From assembly GCF_000429665.1 (NCBI RefSeq), contig NZ_AUCH01000007.1, forward strand, positions 124,001 through 188,000: a stretch of 64,000 nt of DNA, given 5' to 3'. The notes under the pieces were generated by a model. That model saw nothing but the letters and a program-made list of their open reading frames with translations. It had not been told where the DNA came from and did no database searches. This DNA comes from Azovibrio restrictus DSM 23866 (GTDB lineage Bacteria; Pseudomonadota; Gammaproteobacteria; Burkholderiales; Rhodocyclaceae). The translations under genes were made by a program, and so were the position numbers. Below are positions 22,583-30,847 of the stretch, piece after piece; the stretch's first letter is position 1, and each line of letters opens with the position of its first letter.

Positions 22583-24295
22583 TTACAGATCTTCGGCCAG
22601 GATCATTTCGGTCAGCCCCTTGCCGGCCGCCACCATGGGGAAGACGTTGGCGGTGGGGTCGATGATGAAGTCCATGAATACCAGGCGGTCCTTGTATTCG
22701 GTGAAGGCCTTCCTCAAGGCCGGCTCCACGTCCTCGGGCTTCTCGATCTTCATGCCCACGTGGCCGTAGGACTCGGCCAGCTTGACGAAATCGGGCAGGG
22801 AAGTGACGTAGGACTGGGAATAGCGCTTGGAGTAGAACATCTCCTGCCACTGGCGCACCATGCCCAGCATGCCGTTGTTCAGGTTGATGATTTTCACCGG
22901 CAGCTCGAACTGCTTGCAGGTGGACATTTCCTGGATGCACATCTGGATCGAGCCTTCACCGGTGATGCAGGCCACCGGGGCTTCGGGATTGGCAAAGCGC
23001 ACGCCCATGGCGTAGGGCAGCCCCACCCCCATGGTGCCCAGACCGCCGGAGTTGATCCAGCGGCGGGGCTTGTCGAACTTGTAGTACTGGGCGGCAAACA
23101 TCTGGTGCTGACCCACGTCGGAGGTGATGAAGGCCTCGCCGCCGGTCACCTCGTAGAGCTTTTCGACCACGAACTGGGGCATGATCAGGTCGCTCTGCTT
23201 GTAACGCAGGCTGTCGCGGCCGCGCCAATCGTCGATCTGCTTCCACCAGTCGGCCAGGCCGGCATCGGCCTTGAAGCCCTCATCCAGGAGCTTGAGCATC
23301 TCGTCCAGCACGTCGGGCACATTGCCGACGATGGGCACATCCACCTTGACCCGCTTGGAGATGGAAGAGGGATCGATATCGATGTGGATGATCTTGCGCT
23401 GTTCCTCGCCGAAATGCTCGGGATTGCCGATCACCCGGTCATCGAAACGGGCACCGATGGCCAGGATCAGGTCCGCGTAGTGCATGGACATGTTGGCCTC
23501 GTAGGTGCCATGCATGCCCAGCATGCCCACATTCTGACGGTCCGTGGCGGGATAGCCCCCCAGGCCCATGAGGGTGTTGGTGACGGGGAAACCCAGGCGG
23601 CGGGCCAGCTGGGTCAGCTTCTCGGCCGCATCGGAGAGGATCACCCCGCCGCCGGTGTAGATGATGGGGCGCTTGGCTTCCTGCAAGAGCTGCACGGCCT
23701 TCTTGATCTGCCCCAGATGCCCCTTGACCACGGGGTTGTAGGAGCGCATCTGGACAGCCTTGGGGTAATCGAACTCGCACTTGTTGGCGGTGATGTCCTT
23801 GGGGATGTCCACCACCACGGGGCCGGGGCGGCCGGTGGTGGCGATGTGGAAAGCCTTCTTCAGGGTGACGGCCAGGTCCTTGACGTCCTTGACCAGGAAA
23901 TTGTGCTTGACGCAGGGGCGGGTGATGCCCACGGTGTCGCATTCCTGAAAGGCATCCTGGCCGATGTAGTGGGTGGGCACCTGGCCGCACAGCACCACCA
24001 GGGGCACGGAATCCGAATAGGCCGTGGCAATGCCGGTCACCGCATTGGTGACACCCGGACCGGAGGTCACCAGGGCCACCCCCACCTTCTGGGAAGAACG
24101 GGAATAGGCGTCAGCCGCGTGCACCGCAGCCTGCTCGTGGCGTACCAGAATATGCTTTACCTGATCCTGCTTGAAAAATTCGTCATAGATGTGCAGGACG
24201 GAACCGCCGGGATACCCGAAAACATGTTCCACCTTTTCTTCCTGCAGGCACCTGATTACAATTTCTGCGCCGGTAATCATCATGGCTACGCCCAT
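22583..24295 (-). CDS. ilvI: Acetolactate synthase large (catalytic) subunit
   Basis: 570 residues; thiamine-diphosphate and FAD enzyme making acetolactate from pyruvate. Signatures: HVFGYPGGSVLHIYDE with the catalytic Glu in HEQAAVHAADAY, GPGVTNAVTGIATAY, and the ThDP site GEGSIQMCIQEMSTCKQF ... NLNNGMLGMV. A second start at 24283 (MMITGAEIV) is possible. It heads ilvI-ilvH-ilvC. The 104 bases up to the divergent sigma factor contain a fair minus-strand promoter (TTGACC, 16 bases, TTAACG); no branched-chain leader peptide was seen. Confidence 0.96.
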   Translation of the reverse strand: MGVAMMITGAEIVIRCLQEEKVEHVFGYPGGSVLHIYDEFFKQDQVKHILVRHEQAAVHAADAYSRSSQKVGVALVTSGPGVTNAVTGIATAYSDSVPLVVLCGQVPTHYIGQDAFQECDTVGITRPCVKHNFLVKDVKDLAVTLKKAFHIATTGRPGPVVVDIPKDITANKCEFDYPKAVQMRSYNPVVKGHLGQIKKAVQLLQEAKRPIIYTGGGVILSDAAEKLTQLARRLGFPVTNTLMGLGGYPATDRQNVGMLGMHGTYEANMSMHYADLILAIGARFDDRVIGNPEHFGEEQRKIIHIDIDPSSISKRVKVDVPIVGNVPDVLDEMLKLLDEGFKADAGLADWWKQIDDWRGRDSLRYKQSDLIMPQFVVEKLYEVTGGEAFITSDVGQHQMFAAQYYKFDKPRRWINSGGLGTMGVGLPYAMGVRFANPEAPVACITGEGSIQMCIQEMSTCKQFELPVKIINLNNGMLGMVRQWQEMFYSKRYSQSYVTSLPDFVKLAESYGHVGMKIEKPEDVEPALRKAFTEYKDRLVFMDFIIDPTANVFPMVAAGKGLTEMILAEDL

Positions 24296-24399
24296 TCAGC
24301 TGGTTGCTTGAAAACCCGCAACGTTAATCGACCGCCGACCATTGGTCAAGGCGTGACCGCAAAACCCCAATAACAACAAGGCTTTCAAGAGGTTTTCCC

Positions 24400-24966
24400 C
24401 TGGCCACAGCGAAGCAACTTTCCGACTTTCTCGTCAGCACTGAAAAACGTGCCTACAAGCAGGCCCTGTTCGCCACCCGCGATGAGGACGCCGCTCTGGA
24501 CATCGTCCAGGACAGCATGATGAAACTGGCCGACCGTTACGGGAACCGCCCCGAGGAGGAACTGCCCCTGCTGTTCCAGCGCATCCTGCAGAACTGCATC
24601 CGGGACCATTTCCGGCGCAGCAAGGTGCGCAACATGTGGACAACCCTGCTGTCGGCCTTCGGCGGCAACAAGGACGATGAGGACCGGGACCCCCTGGAGA
24701 GCATCGCCGACGACCGCCCCGGCTATCTGGCCAGGACGCCGGAAGAACAATTGAGCCAGGGACAAACCCTGCAAATCATCGAAGCCGAAATATCCAGGCT
24801 TCCGGCACGTCAACGGGAAGCCTTCCTCATGCGTTACTGGGAGGACATGAACGTCGCGGAGACAGCCGCAGCCATGGGCTGCTCCGAGGGGAGCGTCAAG
24901 ACCCATTGCTCGAGAGCCACACACGCACTGGCCGCTGCACTGGAAAAACGGGGGATACAGCCATGA
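24400..24966 (+). CDS. RNA polymerase sigma factor (ECF type), probable CUG start
   Basis: 188 residues if started at CTG 24400. Region 2 begins right after this point (LSDFLVSTEKRAYKQALF, then DEDAALDIVQDSMMKLADRY), so the first in-frame ATG at 24514 would delete much of it. Between 24400 and 24514 there is no ATG, GTG or TTG in frame. AAGAGG lies 7 bases before the CTG, and homologues in this group begin MATxxQLSDFL. Region 4 is typical: ISRLPARQREAFLMRYWEDMNVAETAAAMGCSEGSVKTHCSRATHALA. The gene overlaps the next by ATGA and heads a coupled cluster with DUF3619, DUF3106 and RDD genes. Confidence 0.88.
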   Translation: MATAKQLSDFLVSTEKRAYKQALFATRDEDAALDIVQDSMMKLADRYGNRPEEELPLLFQRILQNCIRDHFRRSKVRNMWTTLLSAFGGNKDDEDRDPLESIADDRPGYLARTPEEQLSQGQTLQIIEAEISRLPARQREAFLMRYWEDMNVAETAAAMGCSEGSVKTHCSRATHALAAALEKRGIQP

Positions 24967-25313
24967 ACGACCAACAATTGATCACCACCTTGCGCCAGCA
25001 TCTGGACGAAGGACTGGCCGACCTGCCCGACCGGGTGCAGGACCGCCTGGCCATGGCCCGGCAGAAAGCCTTGCAACAGCGCCGCGAAAGCCGCCGTCAG
25101 GGCTGGCTGCTCGGTCACGGCCTGCTGCGCCCGGCCCTGGCCACCGCCATCCTGGTGGCCGCCCTGGGCCTGACCGACTCCTATCTGCAGGGCCAGAACG
25201 AAATCAGCGACATGGCCGCCGTAGACAGCGACCTGCTGATCGACGACCTGCCTCCCAAGGCCTTCTCCGACCCCGGCTTCCGCGCATGGTTAGAAGAATC
25301 CTCCGAGGGCTGA
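24963..25313 (+). CDS. DUF3619 membrane protein, possible anti-sigma partner
   Basis: 116 residues from an ATG at 24963 that overlaps the sigma stop. A charged cytoplasmic N-terminus (LRQHLDEGLADLPDRVQDRLAMARQKALQQRRES) is followed by one membrane segment (LRPALATAILVAALGLTDSYL) and an acidic periplasmic tail (DSDLLIDDLPPKAFSDPGFRAWL). This matches DUF3619 proteins, always found beside such sigma factors. The topology (cytoplasmic helical region, one membrane helix) fits an anti-sigma factor, which is inference. It overlaps the next gene by 28 bases. Confidence 0.8.
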   Translation: MNDQQLITTLRQHLDEGLADLPDRVQDRLAMARQKALQQRRESRRQGWLLGHGLLRPALATAILVAALGLTDSYLQGQNEISDMAAVDSDLLIDDLPPKAFSDPGFRAWLEESSEG

Positions 25314-25756
25314 TCCTCGCCATCCTGCTGGCCAGCAGCAGCGCCTGGAGCACTACCCAGGGCCCCAAGGTCGTGCCGCCCCAGCCCGGCTGGTCCCAGC
25401 TGACCCAGGAGCAGCGGCGCATTCTCGCCCCCCTGGCGGACAGCTGGGGCAACATGGAAAACTACCGACGCCAGAAATGGCTGGACATCGCCAAGCGCTA
25501 CCCCCGGCTCAAGCCGGAAGAACAGGCCCGGATGCAGCGGCGCATGCAGGAATGGCACGCCATGCCCCCGGAAGACCGGGTCCGGGTGCGCCAGCAGTAT
25601 CAGGAATTCAAGCGCCTGCCCCCCGAAAAGCGGGATGAGGTCAAGGCCAAGTGGGAAACCTACAAGCAGCTACCGGAAGAAGAAAAATTGCGCCTGAAAC
25701 AGAAATCGGAGGCAAAATCCGGTCCCTCCGACCGAAACATTCGCGCCAATCCATGA
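25286..25756 (+). CDS. DUF3106 periplasmic protein
   Basis: 156 residues with a signal peptide (MVRRILRGLILAILLASSSAWS). The mature protein is made of short helical repeats: W..LT..QRRILAPLADSW, MENYRRQKWLDIAKRYPRLKPEEQARMQRRM, W..MPPEDRVRVRQQYQEF, and KRLPPEKRDEVKAKWETYKQLPEEEK. That is the DUF3106 pattern, which recalls CpxP/Spy-type sensor chaperones in layout. Overlaps genes on both sides, so co-translation is likely. Role in envelope stress signalling is inferred. Confidence 0.82.
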   Translation: MVRRILRGLILAILLASSSAWSTTQGPKVVPPQPGWSQLTQEQRRILAPLADSWGNMENYRRQKWLDIAKRYPRLKPEEQARMQRRMQEWHAMPPEDRVRVRQQYQEFKRLPPEKRDEVKAKWETYKQLPEEEKLRLKQKSEAKSGPSDRNIRANP

Positions 25757-26199
25757 CCGGAAGCCCCCTCTATCCCAGCATCCCCCGCCGCCTGACCTCC
25801 ATGGTGTACGAGAGCCTGCTGCTGTTCGGCCTCGTGGCCGTCGGCTTCATCCTGCCCCACGCCCTGCTCGGCACCCTGGCCCAGGTCGTAGCCCCTTCCT
25901 GGGTGGTGCGCACCCACTTCATCCTGCTGTTGATGCTCTACTACGTCTGGTTCTGGCTCAACGGCGGCCAGACCCTGGCCATGAAGACCTGGAAAATCCA
26001 GGTACAGGACCGGTCCGGCGCCCCCCTGCGCCCGCTTCAGGCCGTCCTGCGCTATCTGGCCGCCTGGCCCAGCCTGCTGTTTTTCGGTATCGGCGTGTTC
26101 TGGGCCCTGTTCGACAAGGACAGGCAATTCCTTCACGACCGCATCGCCGGCAGCCGCCTCATCCTGATCGCCCCGGAGCAGAAACCCGCCAAGTCCTGA
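25753..26199 (+). CDS. RDD-family membrane protein
   Basis: 148 residues from an ATG at 25753 overlapping the previous stop (ATGA). It has the RDD start RRLTSMVYESLLLFGLVAVGFILP, a second membrane segment FILLLMLYYVWFWLNGGQTLAMKTWKIQV with the conserved GQTxxMKxWxI, and a third near LLFFGIGVFWALF, then DKDRQFLHDRIAGSRLI. Family function is mostly unknown; some act in Na+/H+ exchange. Last gene of the sigma cluster, converging on lptG with an 8-base gap. Confidence 0.88.
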   Translation: MTGSPLYPSIPRRLTSMVYESLLLFGLVAVGFILPHALLGTLAQVVAPSWVVRTHFILLLMLYYVWFWLNGGQTLAMKTWKIQVQDRSGAPLRPLQAVLRYLAAWPSLLFFGIGVFWALFDKDRQFLHDRIAGSRLILIAPEQKPAKS

Positions 26200-26207
26200 G
26201 AGAACCC

Positions 26208-27299
26208 TCAGCGCCGCTCCACCCACCACAGCATGCCCAGCGCTGCCAGCAGGAACAGGGCCGAAGGCGCCAGGGCACTGGCCAGGGGAGGCCAGGAATG
26301 AATCACCCCGAGGCTGGAGAAGAGGCCATTGAGCATGTGGAACAACACCCCCACCATGACCCCCCCGAAAATCTGCAGGCTGACGCCCCCCATGCGGCTG
26401 TGGGTGTAACCGAAGGGTAGGGCCAGGGCCACCATCACCAGGGCCGCCATGGGATAGAAGAATTTCTTCCAGAGGGCGATCTCGTAACGCTCGGTCTTCT
26501 GGTTATTGGTCCACAGGTGGCGCAAATAGGTCACCAGACTGATCAGGGACATGCGCTCCGGAGCCACCATCAGCACCGAGATGATCTCCGGCGTCAGGGC
26601 CGAACTCCAGCGCAACTCCGCCTCCCGCTCCACCCAGGCCCGGGGCTGGGCCTGCCCCCGGGCATCCTCCAGGACCGTGCGCACCACCTCGTTCAGCTGC
26701 CAGAACCCGGGCTCCAGAAAAACCCCTTCCCGGGCTTCCATCACGAATTGCAGGCGATTCTGCTCATCGAACTGGTAGACGCGCAGCTGCTCCAGCCGGG
26801 CGTCAGGGGTGGCTGAACGGATATTCACGAAGGAGCGTCCATCCTTGACCCAGAGGCCGGAACGGAACTCCTTGGCCACCACATTGCGGATCGCCTTGAC
26901 CCGCATCTCCTGGGCCGTGCGCTCCGCCGGCGGCACCACGCTCTCGCCCAGCAGCAGAGCCCCCAGGGCAAACAGGCCCGCCACCTTGAAAAGCAGCAGC
27001 AACAGCTGCCGGGTCGTCATCCCCGAAGCCCGCAGCACCGTGATTTCCGAATGCCGTGCCAGACTGGAAAGGGCATACAGGGCCCCGATCAGGGCGGCAA
27101 TGGGCATCAACTCGTAGATCCGCCCCGGCAGGCGCAGCCCCACGTAGGCAAAGGCATGGCCGACACCGAACTCGCCCCGGCCCACGTCCTTGAGACTTTC
27201 GATCAGGTCGAAGAAGCCATACAGGGCCACCAGAGCCGCCAGCACCAGCAGGATGGCCGCCAGGAGCTCCCGGGCAATGTATTTCTCGTGGATTTTCAT
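26208..27299 (-). CDS. lptG: LPS export ABC transporter permease LptG
   Basis: 363 residues. With LptF and LptB it extracts lipopolysaccharide from the inner membrane and passes it to LptC-LptA. N-terminal membrane segments (ELLAAILLVLAALVALYGFFDLIE, GRIYELMPIAALIGALYALSSLA) are followed by a periplasmic jellyroll (about residues 130-270) and C-terminal segments (FYPMAALVMVALALPFGY). Overlaps lptF by 4 bases (ATGA). Confidence 0.94.
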   Translation of the reverse strand: MKIHEKYIARELLAAILLVLAALVALYGFFDLIESLKDVGRGEFGVGHAFAYVGLRLPGRIYELMPIAALIGALYALSSLARHSEITVLRASGMTTRQLLLLLFKVAGLFALGALLLGESVVPPAERTAQEMRVKAIRNVVAKEFRSGLWVKDGRSFVNIRSATPDARLEQLRVYQFDEQNRLQFVMEAREGVFLEPGFWQLNEVVRTVLEDARGQAQPRAWVEREAELRWSSALTPEIISVLMVAPERMSLISLVTYLRHLWTNNQKTERYEIALWKKFFYPMAALVMVALALPFGYTHSRMGGVSLQIFGGVMVGVLFHMLNGLFSSLGVIHSWPPLASALAPSALFLLAALGMLWWVERR

Positions 27300-28378
27300 G
27301 GGGTTTTACGCCGCCAGAAGGCGAACACCGCCAGCCTTTGGTGGAATAGGGCTGCCAACACCAGGAGCATGAACACATGGGGCGCCCACACCGCCACTTC
27401 GAAAGGCAGCTGCTCCCGGGCCACCCAGGCCTGGCTGATGGACAGCAGATTGTTGTAAAGGGTGAATACCACGATGGACAGCAGCATGTTCATGGAACGG
27501 CCGGCCCGGGGATTGACGAAAGACAGGGGAATAGCCAGCAGGGCCAGCAGCAGGGCCGACAGGGGCAGGCCAAAACGCCACAGGACCTCGCCCTGCTCGC
27601 GCACCCCGTCCCCCTGCAACAGATCCCAGAGGGGCATGGTTTTAGGGGTACGCTCGGCCGTGCGCACCTCCGCATCATGGATGCGCACCCCGTAACGCTC
27701 GAACTCCATGACCCGGAACTCCGGCGACCCGGGCTCCACCTCGTAGCGATGCCCCTGATTCAGCATAAGGAAACGGTCCCCGTTGGCCACGATTTCCTGG
27801 CGGCCCGAATCGGCCATCACCACCCCCAGGCGTCCTTCCTGAACCGTGGTGACAAAAACGTTCTTCACATACCCGGCATCCTCGGCAACCCGCTCCACGA
27901 ACACGATGCGCCCCCCGGAACTGGCCTCCTGGAAGGCACCAGGGGCAATCTGGGAGGTATCACTGCGGGCATCGAGCTTGCTCCGGTATTCAGCGCTCTT
28001 GGACAGGGCCCAGGGCGACAGGAACAGGGAAAGAGCCGCGACCGCCACCACGATGGGCAGGGAAAAATGAAAAACGGGGCGTAACCAGGCGGTCAGGGGC
28101 AAACCGGAGGAAAACCACACCACCATCTCGGAATCCCGATACGCCCGGGTCAGCGGCAGCAGGATGGCCATGAACAGGGTGAGGGAAAGCAGGATGGGCA
28201 GGTAATTGAGGGCAGCAAAACCCAGCAGGGCCACCACTGCCTCGGGTGCCAGGCGCCCCCCGGCCGCCTCGTTGAGCAGGCGGATCAGCTGGGTGGATAC
28301 CAGAATGGCGAAAAGTGCGACAAAAACACCCGCTGCTGCCTGGGCGAATTCACGCCGCGCGGCGCGCTCGAAGATCAT
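27296..28378 (-). CDS. lptF: LPS export ABC transporter permease LptF
   Basis: 360 residues, starting MIFERAARREFAQAAAGVFVALFAILVSTQLIRLLNEAA, the usual LptF N-terminus. The central periplasmic beta-jellyroll and the C-terminal FGLPLSALLLALLAIPLSFVNPRAGRSMNML are typical. It is divergent from pepA, the common arrangement in proteobacteria. Confidence 0.95.
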   Translation of the reverse strand: MIFERAARREFAQAAAGVFVALFAILVSTQLIRLLNEAAGGRLAPEAVVALLGFAALNYLPILLSLTLFMAILLPLTRAYRDSEMVVWFSSGLPLTAWLRPVFHFSLPIVVAVAALSLFLSPWALSKSAEYRSKLDARSDTSQIAPGAFQEASSGGRIVFVERVAEDAGYVKNVFVTTVQEGRLGVVMADSGRQEIVANGDRFLMLNQGHRYEVEPGSPEFRVMEFERYGVRIHDAEVRTAERTPKTMPLWDLLQGDGVREQGEVLWRFGLPLSALLLALLAIPLSFVNPRAGRSMNMLLSIVVFTLYNNLLSISQAWVAREQLPFEVAVWAPHVFMLLVLAALFHQRLAVFAFWRRKTP

Positions 28379-28381
28379 CTT

Positions 28382-28411
28382 TTGACTTCGGTGAAAAAAT
28401 GCAGGGATAAT
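28382..28411 (+). promoter_or_regulatory. Sigma-70-type promoter of pepA
   Basis: TTGACT (28382-28387), an 18-base spacer and GATAAT (28406-28411), 39 bases ahead of the pepA GTG. It lies at once beyond the divergent lptF start, so the two genes share the control region. Confidence 0.7.
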
Positions 28412-28450
28412 CGCCGCAGTCGTCGAAAATCACGCGATAAGGAGCGGCGA

Positions 28451-29947
28451 GTGGAATTTAGCATAAAAAGCGGAAGCCCGGAAAAACAGCGCAGCGCCTG
28501 CGTCGTGGTGGGCGTGTTCGAACCCCGCAAGCTGACCCTGCCGGCAGAGCTGCTGGACAAGGCGGCCAAGGGCTATATCTCCGACATCATCCGGCGTGGC
28601 GACATGGAAGGGAAATCCGGCACCACCCTGCTGCTCCACAACGTACCCGGCTCCCTCTGCGACCGGGTGCTGCTGGTGGGCCTGGGCAAGGAAAAGGAGT
28701 TCCGGGAAAAGGAATACTGCGACGCCATCCGCACCGCGGTGAAAACCCTCAACGAAACCGGCGCCTTCGACGGCACCCTGTTCCTCACCGAAACCGGCCC
28801 CAAACGCCGCGGCGTCGCCTGGCGCATCCGCCAGGCCAGCATGGTCGCCCAGGAAGCCGTGTACCGCTTCGACCAGTACAAGAGCAAGAAGGCGGAAATC
28901 CGCCGCCCCCTGCGCAAACTCACCTTTGCCGTGGAAAGGCGCAATGAGCTGCCTCCGGCCGAGGAAGCCCTGGCCCAGGGCAATGCCATCGCCGAGGGCA
29001 TTGCCCTGGCACGCAATCTTGGCAACCAGCCCGGCAACGTATGCACCCCCAGCCATCTGGCCGAACAGGCCCAGCAGATGGCCCAGGAAACCGGCATGAG
29101 CTGCCAGGTGCTGGAACGGGAGGAAATGGAAGCCCTGGGCATGCACTCCCTGCTTTCCGTGGCCAGGGGCTCCCGTCAGGCGCCCAAGTTCATCATTCTG
29201 GAGCATAAGGGCGGCAAGGTCGGCGACAAACCCCTGGTGCTGGTCGGCAAAGGCATCACCTTCGACACCGGCGGCATCTCTCTCAAGCCCGCCGCCGACA
29301 TGGACGAGATGAAGTACGACATGTGCGGCGCCGCCGCCGTGCTCGGCACCATGCAGGCCGCAGCCCGCATGGCCCTGCCCGTCAATCTCGTCGCCTTGGT
29401 GCCCAGCTGCGAGAACATGCCGGGCGGCAACGCCTCCCGCCCCGGGGACATCGTCACCTCCATGTCCGGCCAGACCATCGAGATCCTCAACACCGATGCC
29501 GAAGGGCGGCTCATCCTCTGTGACGCCCTCACCTACGCGGAACGCTTCGAACCGGAGGCCGTGATCGACGTGGCCACCCTGACCGGCGCCTGCGTCGTGG
29601 CCCTGGGCCATGTGGCCACCGGCCTGTTCGCCAACGAGGACAGTCTGGCCCGGGAACTGCTGACAGCCGGCGAAGAAGCCCATGACCGGGCCTGGCACAT
29701 GCCCCTCTGGGACGATTACCAGGACCTGCTCAAGAGCCCCTTCGCCGACATGGGCAATGTGGGCGGCCGCTGGGGCGGCGCCATTACCGCCGCCTGCTTC
29801 CTGTCCCGGTTTGCCAAGAAGTATGAATGGGCCCACCTGGACATCGCCGGCACCGCCTGGAAATCCGGCTCGGACAAGGGCGCCACCGGCCGCCCCGTGT
29901 CCCTGCTGGCCCACTACCTGCTGAAGCGCACGGAAAAACTCCATTGA
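28451..29947 (+). CDS. pepA: Leucyl aminopeptidase
   Basis: 498 residues from a GTG at 28451 with AAGGAG six bases upstream; the frame is open to 28382 but that part contains the promoter. M17 metallopeptidase that removes N-terminal residues from peptides; in some bacteria PepA also binds DNA. The catalytic core is intact: VGKGITFDTGGISLKPAADMDEMKYDM, SCENMPGGNASRPGDIV and the signature NTDAEGRLILCDAL, with two-metal ligands. Divergent from lptF and 16 bases ahead of holC. Confidence 0.95.
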   Translation: MEFSIKSGSPEKQRSACVVVGVFEPRKLTLPAELLDKAAKGYISDIIRRGDMEGKSGTTLLLHNVPGSLCDRVLLVGLGKEKEFREKEYCDAIRTAVKTLNETGAFDGTLFLTETGPKRRGVAWRIRQASMVAQEAVYRFDQYKSKKAEIRRPLRKLTFAVERRNELPPAEEALAQGNAIAEGIALARNLGNQPGNVCTPSHLAEQAQQMAQETGMSCQVLEREEMEALGMHSLLSVARGSRQAPKFIILEHKGGKVGDKPLVLVGKGITFDTGGISLKPAADMDEMKYDMCGAAAVLGTMQAAARMALPVNLVALVPSCENMPGGNASRPGDIVTSMSGQTIEILNTDAEGRLILCDALTYAERFEPEAVIDVATLTGACVVALGHVATGLFANEDSLARELLTAGEEAHDRAWHMPLWDDYQDLLKSPFADMGNVGGRWGGAITAACFLSRFAKKYEWAHLDIAGTAWKSGSDKGATGRPVSLLAHYLLKRTEKLH

Positions 29948-29963
29948 GCCGTCCCCCCGCCCC

Positions 29964-30386
29964 GTGACCAAGGTCTTCTTCTATCACAACGTCCAGGACC
30001 GGCTGGGGGCGGCCTGCGCCCTGGTCAGCAAGGCCTACGCCCAGGGCAAGGACTTCACCGTCTATGCACCGGACCCGGAGCGGGCCCAGGTGCTGGACCG
30101 GCTGCTGTGGACCCAGCCCCCCCTGGGATTTCTGCCCCACTGCCGGGCCGACTCCCCCTTGGCCGCCGAAACCCCGGTCCTGATCGCCAGCCGGCTGGAC
30201 GCCCTGCCCCAGGATCAGCGTCTGCTCAATCTGGCCGACGACATTCCCGCTGACTTCGACCGCTTTGCCAGCCTCATCGAAGTGGTCAGCCAGTCGGAAG
30301 AAGACCGCCAGCAGGCCCGCCAGCGCTTCCGGCAGTACAAGGAGATGGGCTGCGAGATTCAGTCCACCGACATGGCGGGGCGCTGA
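29964..30386 (+). CDS. holC: DNA polymerase III chi subunit
   Basis: 140 residues from a GTG. Chi links the clamp loader to single-strand binding protein. Signatures: KVFFYHNVQDRLGAACALVSKAYAQGKDFTVYA and LDRLLWTQPPLGFLPHCRADSP with TPVLIAS further on, ending in FRQYKEMGCEIQ. The pepA-holC-valS order is conserved in proteobacteria. Confidence 0.93.
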   Translation: MTKVFFYHNVQDRLGAACALVSKAYAQGKDFTVYAPDPERAQVLDRLLWTQPPLGFLPHCRADSPLAAETPVLIASRLDALPQDQRLLNLADDIPADFDRFASLIEVVSQSEEDRQQARQRFRQYKEMGCEIQSTDMAGR

Positions 30387-30388
30387 CC

Positions 30389-30772
30389 ATGCAGGAAATC
30401 ACTCCACCCTCCTACCCGCCCCTGGATGACGTGGTCTCCCGGGCCGACGCCTTCATGCAGCGCCAGCGCCCGGCCCCCCAACCTCCGGCCCCACCGCCCC
30501 TGGAAGACGACGACCTGCCCGTCCTCACCGACGTGGTCAACCTGGATAGCCCGGCCCCCCAACCCCACCTGCAGCAAGCCCTGCCCGACCTGGAAGCCCT
30601 GGGCCAGGAACTCTCCGCCGCCATCCAGAAACGGCTGCAGGCGGAGATTCCCACCCTGGTGGAAGCCGCCATGCACGCGGCCCTGGCCCAGATCAGCCAG
30701 GACATCCGCCTGGGCCTGGAGGAAACCACCCAGAGCGCCATCCGGGACTACATGCAGGGCCTGCCCCGCTAG
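30389..30772 (+). CDS. Hypothetical protein between holC and valS
   Basis: 127 residues, starting 2 bases after the holC stop. The first half is Pro-rich and acidic (RPAPQPPAPPPLEDDDLPVLTDVV); the second half is an amphipathic helix (LEALGQELSAAIQKRLQAEIPTLVEAAMHAALAQI). This pattern is common for the small gene at this place in betaproteobacteria; function unknown. No membrane segment. Confidence 0.7.
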   Translation: MQEITPPSYPPLDDVVSRADAFMQRQRPAPQPPAPPPLEDDDLPVLTDVVNLDSPAPQPHLQQALPDLEALGQELSAAIQKRLQAEIPTLVEAAMHAALAQISQDIRLGLEETTQSAIRDYMQGLPR

Positions 30773-30810
30773 ACCGAGCAGTCCAGCCTCAGCCGCCGGC
30801 TCCGAGCCGG

Positions 30811-30816
30811 TATAAT
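30811..30816 (+). promoter_or_regulatory. -10 hexamer upstream of valS
   Basis: TATAAT, 31 bases ahead of the valS ATG and followed by a CGCG discriminator-like stretch. No strong -35 is seen, so it is a likely but unproven promoter that would let valS be expressed apart from holC. Confidence 0.5.
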
Positions 30817-30847
30817 CGCGGGTTTTCTGCCTTCCATCATCAGATCC

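Noticed and set aside
22325..24373. A 682-codon plus-strand frame opposite ilvH and ilvI
   Set aside because: Shadow of two clear enzymes; its product is His/Val/Gly-rich with no domain.
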